Of a DNA stretch of 64,000 bases, positions 30,392 to 39,711 are shown piece by piece. Source of the DNA: an uncultured Lachnospiraceae bacterium. GTDB lineage: Bacteria > Bacillota > Clostridia > Lachnospirales > Lachnospiraceae. The translations under genes and the position numbers were made by a program. The notes under the pieces are model-generated. The model saw nothing but the letters and a program-made list of their open reading frames with translations. It was not told the origin of the DNA and made no database searches. Position 1 is the first letter of the stretch, and each line of letters begins with the position of its first letter. The stretch covers positions 1 to 64,000 of the forward strand of contig CAMKQH010000021.1 in assembly GCA_946414885.1 (NCBI GenBank), written 5' to 3'.

Positions 30392-32005
30392 ATGGCAGTA
30401 ATTGATTTAACCAAGTATGGCATTACCGGAAGTACGGAGATTGTTTACAATCCTTCCTACGAGACTCTCTTTGATGAGGAGATGAAGCCTGAGCTTACCG
30501 GCTACGACAAGGGACAGCTTACCGAGCTGGGAACCGTAAACGTTATGACCGGCGTTTACACCGGACGTTCCCCTAAGGATAAGTACATCGTTATGGATGA
30601 GAACTCCAAGAACACCGTATGGTGGACCACCGACGAGTACAAGAATGATAACCATGCAATGTCTGAGGAGACCTGGGCAGCCGTTAAGGACATCGCTAAG
30701 AAGGCACTTTCCAATAAGAGACTTTTCGTTGTAGATGCATTCTGCGGCGCTAACAAGGATACCCGCATGGCTGTTCGTTTCATCATGGAGGTAGCTTGGC
30801 AGGCACACTTCGTTAAGAACATGTTCATTGTTCCCACCGAGGAAGAACTGAAGAGCTTTACCCCTGATTTCGTTATCTACAATGCATCCAAGGCAAAGGT
30901 TGAGAACTACAAGGAGCTTGGCCTCAATTCCGAGACCTGCGTAGCCTTCAACATCACCTCCAGAGAGCAGGTAATCCTGAACACCTGGTACGGCGGCGAG
31001 ATGAAGAAGGGTATGTTCTCCATGATGAACTACTATCTGCCTCTGAAGGGCATTGCTTCCATGCACTGCTCCGCTAACACCGACATGAAGGGCGAGAACA
31101 CCGCAATCTTCTTCGGTCTGTCCGGAACCGGTAAGACCACCCTTTCCACCGATCCCAAGAGACTGCTCATCGGTGATGACGAGCACGGCTGGGACGACAA
31201 CGGCGTGTTCAACTTCGAGGGCGGCTGCTACGCTAAGGTTATTGGCCTTGACAAGGAGTCTGAGCCTGACATCTACAACGCGATCAAGAGAAATGCTCTT
31301 CTTGAGAACGTAACCGTAGCTGCTGACGGTAAGATTGATTTCGATGATAAGAGCGTTACCGAGAACACCCGCGTATCTTATCCCATTGATCACATTAATA
31401 ACATCGTACTGAAGGTTAACCCTACTTCCTCAGGCCCTGCAGCGAAGAACGTAATCTTCCTGAGCGCAGATGCATTCGGAGTACTTCCTCCCGTATCCAT
31501 TCTGACTCCTGAGCAGACCCAGTACTACTTCCTGAGCGGATTTACTGCAAAGCTTGCTGGTACCGAGCGTGGCATTACCGAGCCCACCCCTACCTTCTCC
31601 GCATGCTTTGGCCAGGCATTCCTGGAGCTCCATCCCACCAAGTACGGTGAGGAGCTGGTTAAGAAGATGCAGGCAAGCGGCGCAAAGGCTTACCTTGTAA
31701 ACACCGGTTGGAACGGCACCGGCAAGAGAATCTCCATCAAGGATACCAGAGGAATCATCGATGCAATCCTGAATGGTGACGTTAACAATGCGCCTACCAA
31801 GAAGATCCCCATCTTTGACTTTGAGGTTCCCACCGCACTTCCCGGAGTTGATCCTGCAATCCTGGATCCCAGAGATACCTACGCTAACGCTTCCGAGTGG
31901 GAGGCTAAGGCTCAGGATCTTGCACAGAGATTCATCAAGAACTTCAAGAAGTATGAAGGCAATGAGGCTGGTAAGGCACTGGTTGCTGCAGGCCCTCAGC
32001 TGTAA
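30392..32005 (+). CDS. pckA: phosphoenolpyruvate carboxykinase (ATP)
   Basis: [46 protein letters not shown]. Confidence 0.97.
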   Translation: MAVIDLTKYGITGSTEIVYNPSYETLFDEEMKPELTGYDKGQLTELGTVNVMTGVYTGRSPKDKYIVMDENSKNTVWWTTDEYKNDNHAMSEETWAAVKDIAKKALSNKRLFVVDAFCGANKDTRMAVRFIMEVAWQAHFVKNMFIVPTEEELKSFTPDFVIYNASKAKVENYKELGLNSETCVAFNITSREQVILNTWYGGEMKKGMFSMMNYYLPLKGIASMHCSANTDMKGENTAIFFGLSGTGKTTLSTDPKRLLIGDDEHGWDDNGVFNFEGGCYAKVIGLDKESEPDIYNAIKRNALLENVTVAADGKIDFDDKSVTENTRVSYPIDHINNIVLKVNPTSSGPAAKNVIFLSADAFGVLPPVSILTPEQTQYYFLSGFTAKLAGTERGITEPTPTFSACFGQAFLELHPTKYGEELVKKMQASGAKAYLVNTGWNGTGKRISIKDTRGIIDAILNGDVNNAPTKKIPIFDFEVPTALPGVDPAILDPRDTYANASEWEAKAQDLAQRFIKNFKKYEGNEAGKALVAAGPQL

Positions 32006-32047
32006 TTCCCATAAAGCGGTCAAAACCGCTGCATAAGTAAAACATAA

Positions 32048-32090
32048 GACCCATGGTGAACGGAAAGACGCTTGCCATGGGTCTTTTTTA
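32048..32090 (+). terminator. Rho-independent terminator after pckA
   Basis: AGACCCATGG...CCATGGGTCT followed by TTTTTTAT. Confidence 0.85.
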
Positions 32091-32198
32091 TGACGTTTGT
32101 CACTTGACGTCGCGTTGAAAAAGTGACGTATGGCACGTGCATTGGATGAGTGCATCTGGTAGAATAGGATTAGAAAAGCAAATGAAAGGGGAACGTCC

Positions 32199-32432
32199 AT
32201 GGATATTCTAATGCGGATTTTCGGCTGGCTGATCATCATTGCAATTGCATTATTCGTGTTTGCTTCCATTGTGTTGTTCATTAAAGATGGCATGGATTCT
32301 AAGAAAGAAGGGCGGCGCAGAAAAACAATCTATACGGTTATGTTTATCATTAGTATGGTTATTGTAGTCTTATTTATTTTGGGCATCATATTTTTAAGCA
32401 TTCTTGCCATGCTTATCATGAGGAGTATGTAA
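32199..32432 (+). CDS. small two-TM membrane protein (77 aa)
   Basis: MDILMRIFGWLIIIAIALFVFASIVLFIKDGMDSKKEGRRRKTIYTVMFIISMVIVVLFILGIIFLSILAMLIMRSM; GAAAGGGGAACG upstream. Confidence 0.75.
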   Translation: MDILMRIFGWLIIIAIALFVFASIVLFIKDGMDSKKEGRRRKTIYTVMFIISMVIVVLFILGIIFLSILAMLIMRSM

Positions 32433-32433
32433 C

Positions 32434-32577
32434 ATGAGTGACCGTGCTTTTATCAGAGTATTGATCATCGTGATTCTGTTAGGAATGCTGGCGACGGTTG
32501 CTCATTGCATTTATATCTGTTTTGCCTATCAGAATTCTTCAATCATACAATTTATTGCAAGGGAGTTGTGGCCATGA
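32434..32577 (+). CDS. 47-aa single-TM membrane protein (absent from ORF track)
   Basis: ATG 32434 preceded by AGGAG; MSDRAFIRVLIIVILLGMLATVAHCIYICFAYQNSSIIQFIARELWP, stop TGA 32575-32577 overlaps next ATG (32574) as ATGA. Confidence 0.7.
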   Translation: MSDRAFIRVLIIVILLGMLATVAHCIYICFAYQNSSIIQFIARELWP

Positions 32578-33560
32578 AGAAGATCATCGTTATTTTGGGA
32601 ACGGTTTTCCTGTTTGTGGCCGTAAACGTCTTCCTGTACGTAGCAATTACGAGCCGTCTTGCCAATAATTTCAGCGGTACAAACCAACTCAAAATGATCG
32701 ACGTGGCTAAATTTCTGCCGTTTGAGGAGACGTCTGAGCTTGCAAGAACGGGCTCTTCCTTCAGATTTCAAAGTGGCGAAGATTTGCCCGTGTTAGACGG
32801 CGCGGCAGCCCTCGTTCCGGTTTATGCATCGGTAATAGAGAATTGCTATCCCGCGGGAACCGTCACTTATGAGGGCGGCGTGTTTTCTGATGATAATTAC
32901 TATGGTGAGAATTTTGCCCCTGACAGCGTGATGCAATATCAAAACACCGTCAGAGGTTTTGATGCCCTTGTTGAAGGCTCCGTTGATCTGTTTTTTACGG
33001 CGCACCCGTCGAAAGAACAAATGCAGTCTGCTAAGGATAAGGGCGTCGAGCTGGAGATCGTGCCGATCGGCTTGGAAGCATTTGTATTCTTTGTAAACAA
33101 AGACAATCCCGTGGACGGACTTACGACGGAACAGATACGGTCCATATACAGGGGAGAGATCACAAACTGGAAAGAGGTTGGCGGCGCTTCAAAAATGATC
33201 AATCCGCTGACCAGAGTAAAGGGCTCCGGCAGTCAGACCATGATGGATAAGTTTATGGAGGATGACATGTTGACCTCCAGACGGCTCCTGTCCGTATTTG
33301 GCGCAGGGATTGGTTATTCCTTCCGGTATTATCTTTCGGGCATGGTGGCAGATGATAACGTAAAAATGCTGGCTGTTGACGGAATCTATCCGAGTGCTGA
33401 GAACGTACGAAATGGCTCTTATCCGATCAGCACAAAATTTTACGTCGTTTATCGTAAGGATAATCAAAATGGAAACGTAACAAGACTCGTTGAATGGCTA
33501 TTGTCCGAGGAAGGACAAACCATGATCGAAGCCTGTGGTTACGTGGGATTGCCAGAATAA
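32574..33560 (+). CDS. membrane-anchored PstS-like periplasmic-binding-fold protein
   Basis: N-term TM; ..FDALVEGSVDLFFTAHPSKEQ..GLEAFVFFVNKDNPVDGLTTEQIRSIYRGEITNWKEVGG (PBP/PstS family). Start 32574 with AAGGGAG SD. Confidence 0.8.
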   Translation: MKKIIVILGTVFLFVAVNVFLYVAITSRLANNFSGTNQLKMIDVAKFLPFEETSELARTGSSFRFQSGEDLPVLDGAAALVPVYASVIENCYPAGTVTYEGGVFSDDNYYGENFAPDSVMQYQNTVRGFDALVEGSVDLFFTAHPSKEQMQSAKDKGVELEIVPIGLEAFVFFVNKDNPVDGLTTEQIRSIYRGEITNWKEVGGASKMINPLTRVKGSGSQTMMDKFMEDDMLTSRRLLSVFGAGIGYSFRYYLSGMVADDNVKMLAVDGIYPSAENVRNGSYPISTKFYVVYRKDNQNGNVTRLVEWLLSEEGQTMIEACGYVGLPE

Positions 33561-33576
33561 TTCAGCCTATGAATAA

Positions 33577-33609
33577 CACCTTTCGGATTTGACCGGAAGG
33601 TGTTTTTTT
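33577..33609 (+). terminator. Rho-independent terminator
   Basis: CACCTTTCGG...CCGGAAGGTG followed by TTTTTTT. Confidence 0.85.
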
Positions 33610-33721
33610 GATGGGAGTGGAAAAAACTATTTACTAATGAAAAAAAATGTCGTATAATATGTTTCGCGTATGCCCGAACGGGGTACGAAAGGTAACGATT
33701 TAGGATGGAAGGGATTGGAAA

Positions 33722-34294
33722 ATGAACAGTTTGACGGAGATCAGATGGCATGGCCGAGGAGGCCAAGGCGCCAAGACGGCGGCTCTTTTGTTGGCTGACG
33801 TGGCATTTCAGCTTGGAAAACACGTGCAGGGCTTTCCTGAGTACGGCCCTGAGAGAATGGGTGCGCCCATTACTGCTTATGACAGGATCAGTGACAATCA
33901 GATCCGCGTGCACTCCAACATTTACGAGCCTGATTACGTGGTAGTCGTGGATGACACGCTGCTGGAGTCCGTGGACGTAACGGCTGGCCTAAAGAAAGAG
34001 GGTGCCATTCTTGTCAACACCACGAAGTCCAAGGAGGAGATCATTCCTCACTTAAAGGGCTACGAGGGTGAGGTTCATATCATCGACGCGAGAAAGGTCT
34101 GTCATGAGACGCTTGGAAAGTATTTCCCCAACACGCCCATGCTGGCTGCGATCGTAAAGGTATCCGGAGTAATTGAGCCTGAGACCTTTATCAATTTGAT
34201 GAGAGAATCCCTGGAACATAAATTTGCGAAAAAACCGGAGGTGCTGGACGGTAACATGAAGGCACTCCGTTTGGCGATGGAGGAGGTGCACTAA
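33722..34294 (+). CDS. 2-oxoacid:acceptor oxidoreductase, gamma subunit
   Basis: EIRWHGRGGQGAKTAALLLADVAFQLGKHVQGFPEYGPERMGAPI. Confidence 0.93.
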   Translation: MNSLTEIRWHGRGGQGAKTAALLLADVAFQLGKHVQGFPEYGPERMGAPITAYDRISDNQIRVHSNIYEPDYVVVVDDTLLESVDVTAGLKKEGAILVNTTKSKEEIIPHLKGYEGEVHIIDARKVCHETLGKYFPNTPMLAAIVKVSGVIEPETFINLMRESLEHKFAKKPEVLDGNMKALRLAMEEVH

Positions 34295-34596
34295 TGGCTT
34301 TACCTGCAGAAAAAATAGATGAACACGTAGTTTGGCAGGACGTTACGGAAGGCCTGCAGATCCATGAGCCCGCGACCAGTAAGGGCTTTATGACGGGTCA
34401 GTGGCGTACCAACACGCCCGTATGGATCAAGGAGAAGTGCAAACAATGTCTGCTCTGCGTTCCTTATTGTCCCGACAGCTGTATTATCGCAAAGAACAAT
34501 AAGAGAGAAGAGTTTGATTATGATCACTGCAAGGGCTGCGGCATTTGCGTAAAGGCTTGTCCCTTTGGTGCCATCGAGATGAAGGAGGGACAATAA
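34294..34596 (+). CDS. 2-oxoacid:acceptor oxidoreductase, delta (4Fe-4S ferredoxin) subunit
   Basis: CKQCLLCVPYCPDSCI and CKGCGICVKACPFGAIEM. Confidence 0.93.
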   Translation: MALPAEKIDEHVVWQDVTEGLQIHEPATSKGFMTGQWRTNTPVWIKEKCKQCLLCVPYCPDSCIIAKNNKREEFDYDHCKGCGICVKACPFGAIEMKEGQ

Positions 34597-34597
34597 G

Positions 34598-35809
34598 ATG
34601 AGCGTACAAGGAATTCCTCAGAGAATGTCCGGAAATGAGGCGGTTGCGGAAGCCATTCGTCAGATCAATCCCGACGTCATGCCTGCATTTCCCATTACGC
34701 CTTCCACGGAGATCCCGCAGTTTGTATCCAGCATGATCTCCAATGGTCAGATAGATACCGAATTTATTCCCGTAGAGAGTGAGCACAGTTCCATGAGCGC
34801 TGCCATCGGTTCCGAAGCGGCAGGCGCAAGAACCCTGACGGCAACCTCTTCTTGCGGTCTTGCCTTCATGTGGGAGGTATTATACGTGGCAGCGTCCAAT
34901 CGTCTGCCCATTATGCTGGAGCTTGTAAACCGTGCCCTTTCCGGACCCATCAACATCAATGCGGAGCATTCCGACAGCATGGGCGCGAGAGACAGCGGCT
35001 GGCTTCAGATTTATGCAGAAAACAATCAGGAAGCTTATGACAATACGCTTCAGGCATACCGAATCGCGGAGCATCCGGACGTAAAGCTTCCCATCATGGT
35101 ATGTCAGGACGGTTTCATCACCAGCCATGCCGTTGAAAACATCACGCTCCTTCCCGATGCTCCCGTCAAGGAGTTCGTGGGTGAGTATCATCCGGAGCAT
35201 TATCTCCTCAAGGAAGACGAGACCATGGCCGTTGGTCCTTATGCCGTTTCCCCTTATTGCATGGAGGCAAAGCGTGCGCAGGCGCAGGGCATGATCAATG
35301 CAAAGAAGGTCATTTTGGAAGTCGCTGAGGAATTTGAAAAGCTGTCCGGCAGAAAATACGGCTTTTATGAAGGCTATTGCTTAGAGGATGCCGATTATGC
35401 GCTGGTGGCAATTGGAAGCGTATGCGGTACCATCAAGGATGCCATTGATAAGCTCCGTGCGGAGGGCAAGAAGGTGGGGCTTTTGAAGATCCGCGTGTTC
35501 CGTCCCTTCCCGGGAGAAGAGTTTGCAAATGCGCTGAAGAATTGTAAGGCAGTTGGAATCCTTGACAGAAGTGAAGGCTACAACAGCGTTGGCGGACCGG
35601 TTGGCGCAGAAGTTACCGCAGCCATGTATCGTGCAAAATGCCAGGCTGAGACGGTAAATATCATTTATGGTCTGTCTGGCCGTGACGTGAGGGTTTCCGA
35701 CGTGGAGCGCGTATATGAGAAGCTCGAGAAGCTTGCGGCGGGAGAGAACGTCTTTGGACCTTATCCCTACCTTGGTCTTCGCAGTGCTGACGAATCAGAT
35801 TGTGTTTAA
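34598..35809 (+). CDS. 2-oxoacid:acceptor oxidoreductase, alpha subunit
   Basis: MSGNEAVAEAIRQINPDVMPAFPITPSTEIPQFVSSMI; ESEHSSMSAAIGSEAAGARTLTATSS. Confidence 0.93.
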   Translation: MSVQGIPQRMSGNEAVAEAIRQINPDVMPAFPITPSTEIPQFVSSMISNGQIDTEFIPVESEHSSMSAAIGSEAAGARTLTATSSCGLAFMWEVLYVAASNRLPIMLELVNRALSGPININAEHSDSMGARDSGWLQIYAENNQEAYDNTLQAYRIAEHPDVKLPIMVCQDGFITSHAVENITLLPDAPVKEFVGEYHPEHYLLKEDETMAVGPYAVSPYCMEAKRAQAQGMINAKKVILEVAEEFEKLSGRKYGFYEGYCLEDADYALVAIGSVCGTIKDAIDKLRAEGKKVGLLKIRVFRPFPGEEFANALKNCKAVGILDRSEGYNSVGGPVGAEVTAAMYRAKCQAETVNIIYGLSGRDVRVSDVERVYEKLEKLAAGENVFGPYPYLGLRSADESDCV

Positions 35810-35903
35810 GATAGCGCAGTGAATGAGGCGATCGGAGAAAACTACGGCGATTTGATTCAAACGGAGCAAAACATCGCTGAAGCCAATTGAAATTAGGAGA
35901 AGA

Positions 35904-36845
35904 ATGATGGAGCAGAGAGCTTTTAATTTTAGAGAGATTCAGGCAAGGGAAGAAAGACTTGCGCCCGGACACAGAATGTGTGCCGGCTGTGGCGGAACCA
36001 TTGCCGTTAGAAACGTACTGAAGGCCCTACATCCCGGAGACAAGGCCGTGATCGGAAATGCCACGGGATGTCTAGAGGTTTCCTCTTACATGTATCCTTA
36101 TACCGCGTATGAGGACAGCTATATCCACAATGCATTCGAGAATGCAGGTGCGACGCTTTCCGGCGTGGAGACGGCGTATCACGCATTGAAAAAACGCGGA
36201 AAGATTGGTTCTGAGTACAAGTTCATTACCTTTGGCGGTGACGGCGGTACTTATGACATTGGTCTGCAGTCCCTTTCCGGCGCCATGGAGCGTGGTCATG
36301 ACATGGTTTACGTATGCTATGACAACGGCGCATACATGAACACGGGCATCCAGAGATCCTCTGCAACGCCCATGTATGCCGATACCACGACGACTCCCGT
36401 GGGTACGCAGTCGAATGGTAAGCCTCAGTCCAGAAAGGATCTGGCGACCATTATCGCGGCGCACAACATTCCTTACGTTGCGCAGACCACCTTCATCGGC
36501 AACATGAAGGATCTCTACGTAAAGGCGGAACGCGCAATCTATACGCCCGGTGCGGCATTCCTGAATATCATGGCTCCCTGCCCGAGAGGATGGCGCTATG
36601 ACGCTCCTGACATCATTGAGATCTGCAAACTTGGCGTTGAGACCTGCTACTGGCCTTTGTTTGAAGTGGTGGAAGGCGAGTGGAGATTGAATTATCAGCC
36701 GAAGCATAAGCTTCCCCTGGAGGATTTCTTGAAGAAGCAGGGAAGATTCAAGCATCTGTTTAAGCCCGGAAATGAATATTTGATCGAGGCATTCCAGGCA
36801 GAAGTGGATAAGAGATGGGAAGAATTGCTCAAAAAATGTAATTAA
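35904..36845 (+). CDS. 2-oxoacid:acceptor oxidoreductase, beta (TPP) subunit
   Basis: HRMCAGCGGTIAVRNVLKAL; GDGGTYDIGLQSLSGAMERGHDMVYVCYDNGAYMNTG. Confidence 0.93.
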   Translation: MMEQRAFNFREIQAREERLAPGHRMCAGCGGTIAVRNVLKALHPGDKAVIGNATGCLEVSSYMYPYTAYEDSYIHNAFENAGATLSGVETAYHALKKRGKIGSEYKFITFGGDGGTYDIGLQSLSGAMERGHDMVYVCYDNGAYMNTGIQRSSATPMYADTTTTPVGTQSNGKPQSRKDLATIIAAHNIPYVAQTTFIGNMKDLYVKAERAIYTPGAAFLNIMAPCPRGWRYDAPDIIEICKLGVETCYWPLFEVVEGEWRLNYQPKHKLPLEDFLKKQGRFKHLFKPGNEYLIEAFQAEVDKRWEELLKKCN

Positions 36846-36892
36846 TAGCCACAATTATCAGAAAAAATTACCTAAAATGGCAAATTTTTCTG

Positions 36893-36921
36893 TTGAATTT
36901 TTGAGGCGGTTGGGTTATAAT
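36893..36921 (+). promoter_or_regulatory. Promoter of 6S RNA (TTGAAT-17-TATAAT)
   Basis: -35 36893-36898, -10 36916-36921, TSS expected ~36928. Confidence 0.75.
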
Positions 36922-36927
36922 ATAACT

Positions 36928-37127
36928 AACCTGAAATGTTCGATAAAGCTTGTTAGTTTTGAACCTACATTTACTTTCATGGGATTCTTATATTGCCAAG
37001 CGGCTGTCAAGCCCTCACTCCCAGGCATGCCTGGATCAGAGGATTGGAAGGGAAGGCAAAAACTTGGTTGCGGTTACCCACCTGGCGCGAGCTAGGAGTC
37101 AAAAAACAAGACGCGGCATTTCGGGGG
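36928..37127 (+). ncRNA. ssrS: 6S RNA
   Basis: 5' CCTGAAATGTTCG pairs with 3' GCGGCATTTCGGGG, matching the 6S closing stem (E. coli CTGAGATGTTCG...GCGGCATCTCGGAG); internal hairpin CCAGGCATGCCTGG; ~200 nt, own promoter, intergenic. Confidence 0.87.
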
Positions 37128-37164
37128 CAAAAAAAGCATCCGATGGATGCGGTACAAAAGATAA

Positions 37165-37200
37165 AAAGCAGCTTTTCGGGAGACCGGAGGCTGTTTTTTG
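37165..37200 (+). terminator. Rho-independent terminator after 6S RNA
   Basis: GCAGC..TTCGGGAGACCGGAGGCTG followed by TTTTTTG. Confidence 0.7.
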
Positions 37201-37238
37201 TTTCTGAGAATCGCAGATGATCCGGAGGCTGAAATAAA

Positions 37239-38672
37239 ATGAGAAAGATTCCGAAATGCGTTCGCGTGAGGATCTGGGGCTTTGCATGCTCTGGATTGCT
37301 GCTGGTGCTGATCAGTGCGTGCTGGCTAAAGGCATTTTCGACGGAAGACGTAAATAAGGATGAAGAGCCTGAAATGGCGGATCGGTCAGTGGCGGAAATG
37401 ATTCCGCAAGAGGATGCCGCACAAGCTGTGCCGTTAGCGGAATTGGGAAAACAAAACATACGCGTATTGATCAAAACTTCGCATTATAAGAACCTATTGC
37501 ATAAAGAATTATTGATCGGCTCGGATCAGAAATGGTATTTGGAGTATGGTGAGAATCCGGGTCAAAGGGAATGGCATGAAGCAGGAGAAACGGTTTGGAT
37601 CACGGAGGAAAGCGCGTGTTTTTCGCCCGAAAACAGTTACGTTCAAATCGGAACCGCGGAAACAAACGGTAGGATTTTTCTGAAAAACGTGGAGCGGGAT
37701 CAGGGGAATCCTTCCTATCGCGGAACCCTGGAGATCAGAAGGGTGTCTGACGGGATGGCAGTCATCAATTCCCTGGGACTTGAAGAATATCTTCTCGGCG
37801 TCATCCCAAGCGAAATGCCTGCAAGCTATCCCGTGGAAGCCTTAAAGGCACAGGCAATCTGTGCGAGAACCTATGCGGTTAGCCATCTGATTTCTCCGGG
37901 TTATCCGGAATTAAACGCGCATTTAGATGATTCAACGGCGTATCAGGCTTATGGCAACCAGCCGGAGCAAGAAAATGCGTCAACGGCCATAGAAGAGACG
38001 GAAGGATTGATTTTACTGACGGGGGAAGGTGATTTGATGGATACGTTTTATTATTCTACGTCCTGCGGAAAGGGGACGGACGTATCCGTATGGGATGACG
38101 CGGGAGGGAAGAAGACGTATCCTTTTTCGGAAGCCGTTGATGAGCCTAGTTTTCTGATGGAGGAATGCCGGGAGGACTTGGAATTTGAATTACCGTGGTA
38201 TCGCTGGACCTATGAAGTGCAAGAACTGGATCTTGGGACATTTGAAGGCAGATTACAAGCGCTTATTGGATCGAACGAACCGTTAAAGCTAAATACCCTT
38301 CATGATCTGGTGGTTACGAAACGCGCGAAAGGCGGCGCCGCAAAGGAATTGGCAATCATTTCAGATGAAGGCATTTACTGGATCCGGGGGGAGAGAAGGA
38401 TCAGGGAACTGCTTTGCGACGGAAAAGCAATGGCAAAAAGAAAGGACGGAAGTGAAATATTCTGTGCCACGCTGCTCCCAAGCGCATTTTTCTTGATGGA
38501 AATTGGAAAAAAGGAAGGAAACGTGGTAGGATACGTATTGACGGGCGGCGGATACGGCCATGGCGTTGGCATGAGCCAAAACGGTGCAATGGAAATGGCG
38601 CTTCAGGGAAGCACGGCCGGAGATATCTTGAAATACTACTATGAAGATGGCATCTTATCCAAGATGGATTGA
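37239..38672 (+). CDS. SpoIID/LytB domain protein
   Basis: LGLEEYLLGVIPSEMPASYPVEALKAQAICARTYA; FYYSTSCGKGTDVSVWDD; GGGYGHGVGMSQNGAMEMA. Confidence 0.9.
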   Translation: MRKIPKCVRVRIWGFACSGLLLVLISACWLKAFSTEDVNKDEEPEMADRSVAEMIPQEDAAQAVPLAELGKQNIRVLIKTSHYKNLLHKELLIGSDQKWYLEYGENPGQREWHEAGETVWITEESACFSPENSYVQIGTAETNGRIFLKNVERDQGNPSYRGTLEIRRVSDGMAVINSLGLEEYLLGVIPSEMPASYPVEALKAQAICARTYAVSHLISPGYPELNAHLDDSTAYQAYGNQPEQENASTAIEETEGLILLTGEGDLMDTFYYSTSCGKGTDVSVWDDAGGKKTYPFSEAVDEPSFLMEECREDLEFELPWYRWTYEVQELDLGTFEGRLQALIGSNEPLKLNTLHDLVVTKRAKGGAAKELAIISDEGIYWIRGERRIRELLCDGKAMAKRKDGSEIFCATLLPSAFFLMEIGKKEGNVVGYVLTGGGYGHGVGMSQNGAMEMALQGSTAGDILKYYYEDGILSKMD

Positions 38673-38686
38673 CGGGAGGACGCAGG

Positions 38687-39526
38687 ATGAAAGGGATTCG
38701 GAGTTTTGGTAAAGAGATTGGGAATCAGAACCTTAACGCATTTGCGGCGAGTACGGCTTTTTTCTTTTTCCTTTCGCTTGTCCCAATGCTCATTATGCTC
38801 TGCACGATCCTTCCGTACACGCCGCTTACGGAGGAGAATCTGTTATACGCAGTCAATGGAATCATACCGGAGAAGATGGTTCCCCTGGCCGAGGGCGTAA
38901 TACAAGACGTCTATGAAAAATCGGAGGGTTTGCTGCCCATTGCGGTTCTCTTGACTTTATGGTCTGCCGGAAAGGGCATGCTGGCGCTGACAAGGGGGCT
39001 GAATGCGGTCGGCGACGTAAAGGAGACGAGGAATTATCTTGTGATAAGGCTTGGAGCATGCTTTTATACGGCGCTAATGTTAATTATGGTGGTGCTTTGC
39101 CTCTTTGTGATGGTATTTGGCAATCGCTTTGTGGACATGCTGTTATATAAACTCCCAAGCCTTCAACCGCTTGTGGCGATGCTCATGAAACTTCGTTTTA
39201 TGGCAATCTGGGTCCTCTTAACCTTTTTGTTTGCTGCAATCTATTCGTACGTACCAAACGGAACGCTGAAATTCCGGGCGCAGATTCCGGGGGCAGCGTT
39301 TACCGCCGTTGGATGGAGCGTGTTCTCGTGGGGCTTTTCCCTGTACGTTGACTGGACGGATTACAGCGTCTACGGAAGCCTTGCGCTGATCATTTTGATC
39401 ATGCTGTGGTTGTATTTTTGCATGTACATCATCCTGATCGGGGCATATATTAACAGATTTTTAAAGGCGCGGGAAACGCAAGGGAGAGACGAAAAAGCCC
39501 CAAAAATGGGAAAAAACGCACGATAA
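38687..39526 (+). CDS. YihY/BrkB family membrane protein
   Basis: NLNAFAASTAFFFFLSLVPMLIML; LLTLWSAGKGMLALTRGLN; PNGTLKFRAQIPGAAFTAVGWSVFSWGFSLYV. SD GGGAGGA before ATG 38687. Confidence 0.88.
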   Translation: MKGIRSFGKEIGNQNLNAFAASTAFFFFLSLVPMLIMLCTILPYTPLTEENLLYAVNGIIPEKMVPLAEGVIQDVYEKSEGLLPIAVLLTLWSAGKGMLALTRGLNAVGDVKETRNYLVIRLGACFYTALMLIMVVLCLFVMVFGNRFVDMLLYKLPSLQPLVAMLMKLRFMAIWVLLTFLFAAIYSYVPNGTLKFRAQIPGAAFTAVGWSVFSWGFSLYVDWTDYSVYGSLALIILIMLWLYFCMYIILIGAYINRFLKARETQGRDEKAPKMGKNAR

Positions 39527-39711
39527 GCGTTTGTAACGTGGATAAGTTTGTGGATTAACACGTGGAAACGGCGTAGATTACTTCTTGACTTTTCATGCGT
39601 TATTTTGTAAAATGATACTGAATTATTTGAATGGAGAAGTATGGCATTCGCTTGAAACTAGGTTTGTTCGCTTATGACGTGACGATAATTAGGCGATGAT
39701 CAGCGAGGATT

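Noticed and set aside
30407-31393. 328-aa minus-strand ORF antisense to pckA
   Set aside because: Shadow ORF; the sense strand is clearly PEPCK and there is no start context.
36877-37474. ORFs over the 6S RNA region (36877, 36950 and 36993 on +; 37007 on -)
   Set aside because: Non-conserved low-complexity translations overlapping a well-supported structured RNA with its own promoter and terminator.
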